48,302 nucleotides of DNA from JANNMJ01 sp031397815 (lineage in GTDB: Bacteria; Bacteroidota; Bacteroidia; Cytophagales; Hymenobacteraceae). The stretch's first letter is position 1; each line of letters begins with the position of its first letter. The translations under genes and the position numbers were made by a program. The stretch covers positions 1 to 48,302 of the forward strand of contig JANNMJ010000024.1 in the NCBI GenBank assembly GCA_031397815.1, given 5' to 3'. The notes under the pieces are model-generated. The model made no database searches. It saw only the letters and a program-made list of their open reading frames with translations, and was not told where the DNA came from. Positions 32,322-39,460 of this stretch are shown here, in pieces.

Positions 32322-33128
32322 TCACGTCCAATGCTGCCCAATCAGCGCCACCATCGCGGCGTGAACGGCCGGGCCAGCCGCCACCAGCTCACGGCCGTGG
32401 ACGGGGTCGGCGGTGGGGTCGCCGTTGAAGGGGGTGACGAGGCCGCCCGCTTCGCGCACGATCAGGACGCCCGCCGCCACGTCCCACGCGTTGAGATTGT
32501 ACTCAAAAAAGCCCTCGAACCGGCCCGCGGCCACGTAGGCCAAATCGACGGCGGCGGAGCCGAGACGCCGGATGCCGTGCGACTGCTCCATAAAATCTGA
32601 CAGAATGCGCAGGTACGCATCCAGCCCGACGAACTGCGTGTACGGAAAGCCCGTAGCGATGAGCGAGTGACCCAGCGTCGGCGCCGCGCTTACGTGGAGC
32701 GCCACGTCGTTGAGCCACGCGCCGCCGCCGCGCGTGGCGCGGAAAAGCTCGTCGCGGTTCGGCTCATAGATGACGCCCACGACCATTTCGCCCCCCATTT
32801 CCAGCCCGATACTCACCGCGTAACACGGCAGACCGTGCAGGAAATTGGTGGTGCCGTCGAGCGGGTCGATAATCCAGCGCGGCGCTGGCCCGGCTTCGGC
32901 CGCTTCGGTAGTGCCTTCTTCGGTGAGAAAACCGGCTTCCGGCAGAATCGCCCGCAACCCCTCGACGATCAGCTTTTCCGCCTCTCGGTCGACGTAAGAA
33001 ACGAGGTCAGAGTGCCCCTTGTACTCGATGCGCGAAAGGTCAAAGCCGAGGGCTTCCTGTTGCAGGAAGGCGCCCGCACGGCGCGCCACGGCGGCTACTT
33101 CGAGGGAAAGGGCGAGAAGGTCTTTCAC
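32322..33128 (-). CDS. suhB: Inositol-1-monophosphatase family protein
   Basis: Mg2+-dependent sugar phosphatase of 268 residues, hydrolysing inositol monophosphate or related phosphates. Metal ligands are visible: Glu70-Glu71 in FLTEEGT, Asp88 and Asp91 in IIDPLDGTTNFLHG, and Asp216 in NAWDVAAGVLIVREAGG. All motifs are intact, so it should be active. The start is GTG at 33126-33128 (MKDLLALSLEV). It lies downstream of rsmI and lnt on the same strand, with a GATGTG repeat block in the 94-bp gap. Whether it acts on inositol phosphate, on another sugar phosphate or as an RNA-polymerase-associated SuhB cannot be told. Confidence 0.9.
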   Translation of the reverse strand: MKDLLALSLEVAAVARRAGAFLQQEALGFDLSRIEYKGHSDLVSYVDREAEKLIVEGLRAILPEAGFLTEEGTTEAAEAGPAPRWIIDPLDGTTNFLHGLPCYAVSIGLEMGGEMVVGVIYEPNRDELFRATRGGGAWLNDVALHVSAAPTLGHSLIATGFPYTQFVGLDAYLRILSDFMEQSHGIRRLGSAAVDLAYVAAGRFEGFFEYNLNAWDVAAGVLIVREAGGLVTPFNGDPTADPVHGRELVAAGPAVHAAMVALIGQHWT

Positions 33129-33190
33129 AGGGGAGATGTGGGGATGTGGAAAGAGATGTGGAGATGTGGGAGATGTGGGGATGTGAGCAG
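33129..33190. repeat. GATGTG-rich repeat between lnt and the inositol monophosphatase gene
   Basis: A run of GATGTGGGGATGTGG-like units on the plus strand, at least seven GATGTG or AGATGTGG hexamers in 60 bp. It fills most of the 94 bp between the lnt stop and the start of the phosphatase gene. Same family as at 520, 31497 and 48139, here without the complementary half. Confidence 0.75.
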
Positions 33191-33222
33191 ATTTGGGGCG
33201 ATTTGGGCCGAATCACTCGTGC

Positions 33223-34986
33223 TTAGCGTGGGTCGGGGCGACGGGTTTTGCGGCCAGCCACGAACGACATCACGAGGAGCGCGACGGCGAGGGTGGGCGC
33301 GAGGTACGCGAGCAGGTCGCCGTAACGGACGTAAAAAGTCTCTTCCGTGTTCAGGTGGACGGTGCCGCGCAGGGCGCCGCGCTGCCACCAACCGAGGGTT
33401 TGGGTGATGCGGCCGCGCTGGTCGAGGAAGGCGGAGATGCCGGTGTTCGCGGCGCGCACCACATCGCGGCGCGTCTCGATGGCCCGCAGGCTCGCGTACG
33501 CCAGATGTTGGCGGTGGCCCGGGGTGTTGCCCCACCAGCCGTCGTTGGTGATGATGCCGATAAGCGTGGCGTGCCCTTCGCGCACATAATCGGCCACGAA
33601 ATCAGAATAAATGCTCTCGTAGCAGATGACCGGGCCGATTTGCGGACCGCCGTTCGTGCCGCCCGCCGCCGAATCGGCGCCGAACGCCTCGCGCTCCGGC
33701 TGCGTGCCGTAGGAGCCGACGGTGCCGCCCAAATCGATAGCAAACACCTTCAGAATCCCGAAAACCGACGGATACGGCAGGCGTTCAACCCCAGGCACGA
33801 GCTTCGATTTATGATAGACCGCCCACGGCGCCGTGGCGTTCGGCAGGTGCAGGGCGGTATTGAAAACGTCGTAATAAATCCCCTGATGCTCACGGATGGT
33901 CGGCGACGCGTCGGGGCGGTCGTAACGCACCATCGTGGTGATGCCCGTGATGAGCTGCGTGCCGGGGTGCCGCGCCAGAAAGCCGCGCGCTTGCCCGATG
34001 CGCCAATCAGAAGCCAAATCAGCTTCATCTACACCCTTTTCGAGCGCCGTTTCCGGCCACAGCACGAACCGCGTTTGGGGCGTCGTGAGCGAATCGGAGA
34101 GGTGAATGAGCCGCGCCACCTGCTGCTCGTAAGGAATGAAGCGCGGATTCGACTCGAACTTCTCATTGTACGGGTCGACATTCGGCTGCACCACTACCAC
34201 TTCCGCCGGGGCGCCCTTCTCCTCAAACCGCATCAGCAAAAAGCCCGACCACAGCAACGGTAGCCCCAGCGCCAAACTCGCCATTACGGCCGGACGGCGC
34301 CAAAAAGCGGGAGCGGCACTCACCGGCTGACTCGCCAGATTTCCCGTCGACTGGCCCGTCGGATAAAGGGCCAAAAACGCCAACACGTTCACCGCCAGCA
34401 CCCAAACCGAGCCGCCGAGCTGCCCCGTGTACTCGTACCACTGCACCCACGATGGCACCGCCGCGAAGCCGTTGCCGAGCGTCAGCCACGGCCACGTGAG
34501 GTCCCAGCGGAGGTGCAGATTCTCGAACGCCACCCAATACACCACCAGCGCGAGGTAGCCGAGCGGCGCGCCGAGGCGGCGCTTGGTCCGCCGAAACGCG
34601 AGAATCGGCAGCGTCATCAGTCCGGCGTTGAGAATGACAGCCGCCATTCCGCCCCAAATCGTCGCCAACGAGACCCACCACGTCGTGAGGGCGTTCCAGA
34701 GGACCAGAAACAGGTACGCGTAGCGCCCGAACGCGGGGTAAAGGCGCAGTTTCCCTTTCGAGCGCGGCGCATTTGGCCCAACCGACGCTTCCGGCTCGAC
34801 CGGCAACGCGTTCGGCGCGGCCGTGCGGGCCTCGATGACCAGCAGCGGAATCCAGCCGAGGAAGAGCAAGCCCGCGAAGCCACGAACCGGCCACGCGGCC
34901 CATAGCAAGACGGCGCCCAGAACGGCCAACACCCACAGGGGCAGGCGGTTGAGCGAGAGGCTAATCTTTTCCTTGAATGACGACAA
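33223..34986 (-). CDS. lnt: Apolipoprotein N-acyltransferase
   Basis: Inner-membrane enzyme adding the third acyl chain to the N-terminal Cys of lipoproteins, using phospholipid as donor. The 587-residue protein has about seven hydrophobic segments in the first 255 residues. A periplasmic nitrilase-fold domain follows. Its catalytic triad is Glu312 (LWPETALE), Lys393 (YHKSKLVPG) and Cys455 (VICYESIY). A last membrane helix lies at about 560-580. It works after Lgt and LspA; several predicted lipoproteins here are possible substrates. Start is TTG at 34984-34986, inside the last codons of rsmI (26-bp overlap), so the genes are translationally coupled. Confidence 0.93.
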   Translation of the reverse strand: MSSFKEKISLSLNRLPLWVLAVLGAVLLWAAWPVRGFAGLLFLGWIPLLVIEARTAAPNALPVEPEASVGPNAPRSKGKLRLYPAFGRYAYLFLVLWNALTTWWVSLATIWGGMAAVILNAGLMTLPILAFRRTKRRLGAPLGYLALVVYWVAFENLHLRWDLTWPWLTLGNGFAAVPSWVQWYEYTGQLGGSVWVLAVNVLAFLALYPTGQSTGNLASQPVSAAPAFWRRPAVMASLALGLPLLWSGFLLMRFEEKGAPAEVVVVQPNVDPYNEKFESNPRFIPYEQQVARLIHLSDSLTTPQTRFVLWPETALEKGVDEADLASDWRIGQARGFLARHPGTQLITGITTMVRYDRPDASPTIREHQGIYYDVFNTALHLPNATAPWAVYHKSKLVPGVERLPYPSVFGILKVFAIDLGGTVGSYGTQPEREAFGADSAAGGTNGGPQIGPVICYESIYSDFVADYVREGHATLIGIITNDGWWGNTPGHRQHLAYASLRAIETRRDVVRAANTGISAFLDQRGRITQTLGWWQRGALRGTVHLNTEETFYVRYGDLLAYLAPTLAVALLVMSFVAGRKTRRPDPR

Positions 34987-35653
34987 CGATTTCTCCTTTA
35001 GGCGGGTGAGCCGTGTAATGAGCCGCCAGCTCGGCCAACGTGCCGGGACGGGTTTCTTCGTGAAGCTTCGTCAGCTCGCGGCAGACGACCGCCGCGCGCT
35101 CTTCCCCAAACGCCGCCGCCAGCTCGCCGAGCGTCCGCGCCAACCGGTGCGGTGATTCGTAGAGCACGACCGTGCGCGGCTCGATGGCCAGCTCGCGCAG
35201 GCGGGTTTGACGGCCTTTCTTCGGCGGTAAAAAGCCCTCGAACGTGAAGCGGTCGGCGGGGATACCGCTTTGCGCCAACGCGGGCACGAACGCCGTCGGG
35301 CCGGGTAAGCATTCCACCGTCAGCCCCGCCCGGCGCGCCGCCCGCACGAGCAGAAAGCCGGGGTCGGAGATGGCCGGTGTGCCCGCATCGCTCACGAGGG
35401 CGAGGCGCTGCCCGCCTTCCAGCCGCGTAATCAGCGCCGGTACGGCCGCGTGCTCGTTGTGCTGATGGTGCGCGAACAGCCTCCCTTTGGCCTCAATGCC
35501 GAGCAGGTTCAGGAGCTGCCCCGTCGTGCGCGTGTCTTCGCAGAGCACGGCATCGGCTTCGCGCAGCACCCGCAGGGCACGGAGCGTAATGTCTTCGAGG
35601 TTACCAATCGGGACCGGCACCAAAGTCAGGGCGGCGAGGGGAGCAATGGCCAT
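34961..35653 (-). CDS. rsmI: 16S rRNA (cytidine-2'-O)-methyltransferase RsmI
   Basis: SAM-dependent methyltransferase of 230 residues that modifies C1402 of 16S rRNA in the ribosomal P site. It has the SPOUT-unrelated tetrapyrrole-methylase fold. Motifs: LTLVPVPIGNLEDITLRALRVL at the start (positions about 8-29), CEDTRTTGQLL, ALVSDAGTPAISDPG, GFLPPKKGRQTRL and VVLYESPHRLARTL. Start ATG 35651-35653 (MAIAPLAALTLVP) is supported by a GACCTTTG box 8 bp upstream. The frame runs on upstream through a heptapeptide-like repeat, but that would place the promoter inside the gene. It overlaps lnt. Confidence 0.94.
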   Translation of the reverse strand: MAIAPLAALTLVPVPIGNLEDITLRALRVLREADAVLCEDTRTTGQLLNLLGIEAKGRLFAHHQHNEHAAVPALITRLEGGQRLALVSDAGTPAISDPGFLLVRAARRAGLTVECLPGPTAFVPALAQSGIPADRFTFEGFLPPKKGRQTRLRELAIEPRTVVLYESPHRLARTLGELAAAFGEERAAVVCRELTKLHEETRPGTLAELAAHYTAHPPKGEIVVVIQGKD

Positions 35654-35661
35654 AAGCGCTA

Positions 35662-35669
35662 CAAAGGTC
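35662..35669 (-). promoter_or_regulatory. Near-consensus -7 box of rsmI-lnt
   Basis: GACCTTTG on the minus strand, one mismatch from TAnnTTTG, ending 8 bp before the rsmI ATG. The very short leader resembles that of gpmI and nadC. Confidence 0.45.
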
Positions 35670-35721
35670 GGCGGAAACGCGAGGTTCCGCCGAACGCCGC
35701 TTAACCCCTCCATACCTACTC

Positions 35722-35826
35722 GCGAACCCGCAGCTCGGATGCGCGAATTGCTCGTAGGTACGTGCGAATTGCTAGTACGTACCTGCGAATTGGTTGTAGG
35801 TAGGTGCGAATTGCTTGTATGTACTG
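35722..35826. repeat. Five-copy 21-bp tandem array upstream of rsmI
   Basis: Units start at 35722, 35743, 35764, 35785 and 35806; the pattern is GCGAATTGCT.GTAGGTACG. The minus strand reads as heptapeptides: TSNSHVP, TSNSHLP, TTNSQVR, TSNSRIR. The array lies upstream of the rsmI promoter box, so it is probably not translated. It shares unit length and a TS..xLP-like reading with the array at 31086-31274. Confidence 0.85.
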
Positions 35827-35933
35827 CGCAGACCAAACGTAGTGTGCGCGCTATGTAACGCCCACTCGCACCACGCTTCACGCCATCTTTGAGACAGAGC
35901 TGGCCACGCGCGCCACATCAATGGCCCTACCAC

Positions 35934-35956
35934 CGGCACCGAGACGGTGCCGGGTA
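35934..35956. repeat. CGGCACC palindrome, third copy
   Basis: CACCGGCACCGAGACGGTG followed by CCGGGTAC. The same core palindrome as the duplicated unit at 340-515, here as a single short hairpin downstream of phhB. Confidence 0.7.
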
Positions 35957-36034
35957 CTTTCAGACGAGACGTCTCAGACAAGGAGTAGGGAGAATTTTCA
36001 CCACTAAAATCCCTCCCCAAAAACCACCCCGCCG

Positions 36035-36068
36035 AATTATTAATTCTTAATTATTAATTACTAATTAA
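36035..36068. repeat. AT-rich palindromic microrepeat at the phhB stop
   Basis: AATTATTAATT and its variants recur three times in 34 bp, ending inside the phhB stop codon. It is sharply AT-rich against the surrounding GC-rich DNA. It may act as a terminator for phhB. Confidence 0.5.
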
Positions 36069-36331
36069 CCCCTAACCTCCCCGCCCTCCTCCGGAAAACC
36101 CTCGGCAATTTGGTCGATGGCGCGGGCGAGGCGGTGGTCGCGGTCGGTGATGCGATTGCCTTTGTCATGGGAAGAAAGCTCCAGGCGCACGAGGCCGTAT
36201 TCGTTCCAGATGCCGGGGTGATGGTCGCGGCGCTCGGCTTCGGCGGCGACGGCGGTCAGGAACGCCCACGCCGTCTGAAAGTCAGCGAATTGGAAGGTGC
36301 GAATTAGTCGGTCAGAAGATTCTTTCCACAT
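36065..36331 (-). CDS. phhB: Pterin-4a-carbinolamine dehydratase
   Basis: Small dehydratase of 88 residues that recycles the 4a-hydroxy-tetrahydropterin formed by aromatic amino acid hydroxylases. It starts MWKESSDRLIRTFQFADFQTAWAFL. The catalytic motif is AERRDHHPGIWNEYG, with its paired His, followed by ELSSHDKGNRITDRDHRLARAID containing the third His. Both match the family. ATG 36329-36331 gives the usual length of about 90-110; the frame extends 36 codons upstream without similarity. No phenylalanine hydroxylase gene is near, and some bacteria use this enzyme for molybdopterin or unknown pterins. It is divergent from the acidic protein gene. Confidence 0.9.
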   Translation of the reverse strand: MWKESSDRLIRTFQFADFQTAWAFLTAVAAEAERRDHHPGIWNEYGLVRLELSSHDKGNRITDRDHRLARAIDQIAEGFPEEGGEVRG

Positions 36332-36514
36332 AGAATACCTTGATTTTGTGTAAGATATGGCGGTTGCAGCCATTCGGGGGACTTTACGGTGCGGAAACTT
36401 AAATCGCCGCCAAACTACTTCAAATCTTTCCGAACCCACCCTTTTAAACCGCGTAGATTTTTCGCCTTACCCTTCTACCGCATCTCACCACCGTTTCCTT
36501 CACCTTCCTATCAG

Positions 36515-36892
36515 ATGGCCGTTTCGCGATTTACCAACCGTTCAAAAAACACCTTTCCTGATTCGCACAAACCGTTCATCAGCGAAAAAGCGCGCCAGCG
36601 TCCGGTGCGCGTAATTCCTTCCGACGATAGCGCCGAAATGGCCGCCGGTCATCTCACGCCGTCGCCCAACCCATTTGGCGGCGCCATTGTCCGGGGTTCC
36701 GGCAGTGGCGAGCGCGATTCGTTCATGGCCGAAGCCTCCTCCGGCGGCGGCTCCGACTTCAACTCCTCCAGCGGCGCCGACGACGACACCCCCGACGACA
36801 CCAACCCCGCCGACGATAACCGCCTCTTCGGCGCCTCCTCTTTCGATCAGGCATCCGACACCGGAAGCGCTGAGGACGAGAACGCTAGATAA
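36515..36892 (+). CDS. Acidic, low-complexity protein of unknown function
   Basis: A 125-residue protein, first basic (MAVSRFTNRSKNTFPDSHKPF), then with a motif RPVRVIPSDDSAEMAAGH. The last 55 residues are built of Ser, Gly, Asp and Asn (GGGSDFNSSSGADDDTPDD) and are predicted disordered. No signal peptide, membrane helix or known domain. The codon use is similar to neighbours and a good terminator follows, which supports expression. The function is unknown; a phase-separating or scaffold role is only speculation. The ATG at 36515 is the first that gives a natural N terminus. Confidence 0.6.
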   Translation: MAVSRFTNRSKNTFPDSHKPFISEKARQRPVRVIPSDDSAEMAAGHLTPSPNPFGGAIVRGSGSGERDSFMAEASSGGGSDFNSSSGADDDTPDDTNPADDNRLFGASSFDQASDTGSAEDENAR

Positions 36893-36944
36893 GCGCGCGC
36901 CGCACGGGCCACCCTTTGGGGGCCGATCATCCGGGTAAAAAAGT

Positions 36945-36982
36945 CGGCTCTATACCCTAACACGGTGGAGAGCCGTCTTTTT
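36945..36982 (+). terminator. Terminator after the acidic protein gene
   Basis: CGGCTCT (36945-36951) pairs with AGAGCCG (36969-36975), followed by TCTTTTT. It lies 52 bp after the stop of the acidic protein gene and 40 bp before the convergent DUF72 stop. Confidence 0.75.
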
Positions 36983-37021
36983 AATGTGGCGGCTGTGGAT
37001 TCGATCACCGCCACCTCTCCC

Positions 37022-37960
37022 TTAAAACAAGCTGCCCTGCACGGGCCGAATCACCGGCGCCGGGGCCGCAATGGCCAAGCCGGTGCGCGCCGTGAGCTGC
37101 TCGGCGAGGTAGCGCGCCATCACGGGCACCTGCCGGGCTTCGGGTTCGTGAACGAAGAAATAGATCTCTTGAAGACCCATTCGTAGCCAATCGGCCAGCC
37201 GCTCGGCCCACTCGTCGAGGCGCGCGTAGTCGGAGTTGTCGGGGTGGTGGCCGTTGAAGCGGATGAAGGCGAGCGGCGTGGTGAGGCGCTGATGCAGCAC
37301 ATCGCGCCGCCCCGCCACATCGGTGATGATGGCGGGCATCTCCAACGCTTCCAGCAGACCAAAAACCTCCTCCCGCGCCAACGGCGACGCGTACCACAGC
37401 GGATGCCGCAGCTCCACGGCGAGCGGATGCGCCGGGACTACTTCCTTATAGAAGGTCAGAAACCGCTGGAGCGTGGGCAGCAAATCAGGCCCGAACGTGG
37501 GCGGAAGCTGGAGAAAAGCCGGTCCGAGGCGGTCGGCACCGAGGCGGGTGAGCCACTTCGCAAACGTCCGCACCTCAGGGTCGGCGAGCGGGCCGAGGCC
37601 GAAATCGTGCGAAATCCGCTGCGGCAGCTTCGGACAGAACCGGAAACCGGGACCAGTTTGGTCGCGCCAGCGGGCAATAGTGGCGTCGTCGGGTAGGCCG
37701 TAATGCGTGCTGTTCAGCTCCAGCGTGGGCAGCAGGCGGGCGTAATGCCGCAGCATCTCCGCATCCTTGACGCCGGGCGGGTAATAGCTCCCGATCCACG
37801 TCCGGTTCGCGAACGTGGGCGCGCCGATTCGGATGCTCGGCGCGCCGCCCGCAGGCCCTTCCACAGAGGAGGCACGGGCGAGGACGCGGGCCGTCGCGGG
37901 GGCGTCGGGGGGCAAGCGCAAATCAACCCCTTCTAAAGTAGGTAATCGACCGAAATCCAT
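37022..37960 (-). CDS. DUF72 domain-containing protein
   Basis: A 312-residue protein with the TIM-barrel-like DUF72 fold (YecE family). Motifs: IRIGAPTFANRTWIGSYYPPG, LPTLELNSTHYGLPD, FRFCPKLPQRISHD, AVELRHPLWY and IRFNGHHPDNSDYARLDEWAERL, then YFFVHEPEARQVPVMARYLAEQL. The chemistry is unknown in spite of several structures. The catalytic-looking Arg, Glu and His residues are present. ATG 37958-37960 (MDFGRLPTLEGVDLRLP) fits the family; an alternative ATG at 37999 adds 13 residues. It is monocistronic and convergent with the acidic protein gene. Confidence 0.88.
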   Translation of the reverse strand: MDFGRLPTLEGVDLRLPPDAPATARVLARASSVEGPAGGAPSIRIGAPTFANRTWIGSYYPPGVKDAEMLRHYARLLPTLELNSTHYGLPDDATIARWRDQTGPGFRFCPKLPQRISHDFGLGPLADPEVRTFAKWLTRLGADRLGPAFLQLPPTFGPDLLPTLQRFLTFYKEVVPAHPLAVELRHPLWYASPLAREEVFGLLEALEMPAIITDVAGRRDVLHQRLTTPLAFIRFNGHHPDNSDYARLDEWAERLADWLRMGLQEIYFFVHEPEARQVPVMARYLAEQLTARTGLAIAAPAPVIRPVQGSLF

Positions 37961-38337
37961 GGTGCCGACTCTTACGGAAAAAGGGCTCGCGGCGGACATG
38001 TTCCACGGCGGCGCCCATTACGAAATAATCTTCACTTATGCAACCCCCCAACCGGCCGGCTCGAATGAAATCTTTTCAAAATTTTTGCGCGCCGGTCTGT
38101 GGTCGTATAGTGAAATTTCAACAGACCCCTTCCCTACCCCATTAGCACCCTCTAAAGCGGGGCAACCGGCTTGTTACGCCTGATTAGAGGGAAGTAACCC
38201 AGTAGCTAAGTTAAGTGCAAGCTTTCTTCAGAAAGTGCAAATTTTAGCCCAGCTAACTTGGTGTCGGAGGCAAAAATTACTGGCATAGCTTGGAGGTATC
38301 TGGTATTTTCACATCGTTCACCAATACCAACAACGCA
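37961..38337 (+). promoter_or_regulatory. Long AT-richer leader upstream of rlpA with stem-loop potential
   Basis: About 370 bp between divergent genes, clearly less GC-rich than the flanks. A 9-bp stem, GCTAAGTTA (38205-38213) with TAACTTGGT (38254-38262), encloses a CTTTC-TTCA-GAAAG hairpin (38224-38237) and two copies of AAGTGCAA. This would form one branched domain roughly 75 nt upstream of the rlpA start. No match to a riboswitch class I can recall. It may be an ordinary promoter region; the fold is a hand inspection only. Confidence 0.4.
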
Positions 38338-39222
38338 TTGACGACGTTTCACAACCACGCCGCCGCGCGCCTTCTGCTGTTACTGACGCTGATCTTTTCA
38401 CTGCTGTCATTCTCTTCTGCTGAGGCTCGTACGCATCGTGTTCATAAACACGCCAAACGGCATCAAGTAAGCGGTACTAAAGGCCGGCACCACGGCCACT
38501 CCAAGCGGGCGCATCGGCGGCACCGCGGTCGGCGGCACGCAATCAATAATGTCCCGAATGCCAAGCGCTATCTGGCAGCGGCTCGCCGTCACCCGCTTCA
38601 CGTCGGCGATGTGCAGACCGGCGGCGTCTCGTGGTACGGGGCGCGTTACCACGGCCGCACCACTTCTTCCGGCGAGCGTTTCGATAAGGACCAGCTGACT
38701 GCCGCTCACCTCTCGCTGCCGTTCGGCACGCGGGTCCGGGTTCGGAACCTGAAAAACGACTCTTCCGTGATTGTCCGCATCACCGACCGTGGCCCATTCG
38801 GCCGGGGCCGCGTGCTCGACGTTTCGGAAGGCGCTGCCCGGCAGCTCGGCATCTTCACGGCCGGCGTCGGTCGGATGTCGGTGGAAGTGCTTCCAGAGGA
38901 GATGCCCGCGCCGTGCTTCGACATGGACGACCTCCCGCAGCTCACGCCCATCGCGCTGGAGCAGACCCCCGATACCTACTACTTCCTCCGCGCCGGTGCC
39001 TACACCGAGCTAGCCGCCGCCGAAGCCGCCGTTAAGGCGCTCATCGCGGAGCAGCCGGGAATGCCGGTCGTTATCTCCGACGAAAACGTGAACGGGCAAA
39101 CCGTTCACCGTGTATTCGCCGGGCGGTTCACGGATCATATCGAAGCCGTCATCGTCCGGAACCGCCTCCAAGCCGAGGGTTTCGCGGCCGACGTTCAACG
39201 CATCGAGCTGAGCGCTGGCTAG
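38338..39222 (+). CDS. rlpA: RlpA-type septal lytic transglycosylase with SPOR domain
   Basis: Exported protein of about 294 residues. Signal peptide near the start (ARLLLLLTLIFSLLSFSSAEA). A basic, His/Arg-rich linker follows (HRVHKHAKRHQVSG, then a run of HRRHRGRRH). The double-psi beta-barrel domain covers about 90-185: GGVSWYGARYHGRTTSSGERF, TAAHLSLPFGTRVRVRNL, VRITDRGPFGRGRVLDVS and GAARQLGI. A C-terminal SPOR domain (YYFLRAGAYTELAAAEAAV to the end) binds denuded peptidoglycan glycans at the septum. RlpA cleaves such glycans in Pseudomonas. There is no ATG in frame before the signal peptide; TTG at 38338 is the best start and TTG at 38290 is an alternative. Confidence 0.88.
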   Translation: MTTFHNHAAARLLLLLTLIFSLLSFSSAEARTHRVHKHAKRHQVSGTKGRHHGHSKRAHRRHRGRRHAINNVPNAKRYLAAARRHPLHVGDVQTGGVSWYGARYHGRTTSSGERFDKDQLTAAHLSLPFGTRVRVRNLKNDSSVIVRITDRGPFGRGRVLDVSEGAARQLGIFTAGVGRMSVEVLPEEMPAPCFDMDDLPQLTPIALEQTPDTYYFLRAGAYTELAAAEAAVKALIAEQPGMPVVISDENVNGQTVHRVFAGRFTDHIEAVIVRNRLQAEGFAADVQRIELSAG

Positions 39223-39315
39223 GCCCTGGTAAGCTCCTAAGCCACACGGTTTCCAGAAACCTGACGGCCATTGCGCTTCTTCTTCGGAAGCCCAATCGGC
39301 TCCAAACTCCTTCCT

Positions 39316-39362
39316 CAACGGCACCGCCCGACTCCCTGACCCGGAGCCGAGCGGTGCCGTTG
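39316..39362 (+). terminator. Hairpin between rlpA and the penicillin acylase gene
   Basis: CAACGGCACCGC (39316-39327) pairs perfectly with GCGGTGCCGTTG (39351-39362), and CTCC/GGAG pairs within the loop. It lies about 95 bp after the rlpA stop. No T run, so terminator function is tentative. Confidence 0.5.
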
Positions 39363-39460
39363 GCATTTAGGGTCGATTAAGGGTCGATTTCCCGCCTTGC
39401 GCCTACCTTGCTACGCTACCGGCGTAGCTTGCTCCTGAATTTCGTCCCTCCTTTCGCCAT

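Noticed and set aside
38170..38337. Known riboswitch (c-di-AMP, cobalamin, c-di-GMP) before rlpA
   Set aside because: None of the conserved core sequences that I remember for these classes is present; kept only as an unclassified structured leader.
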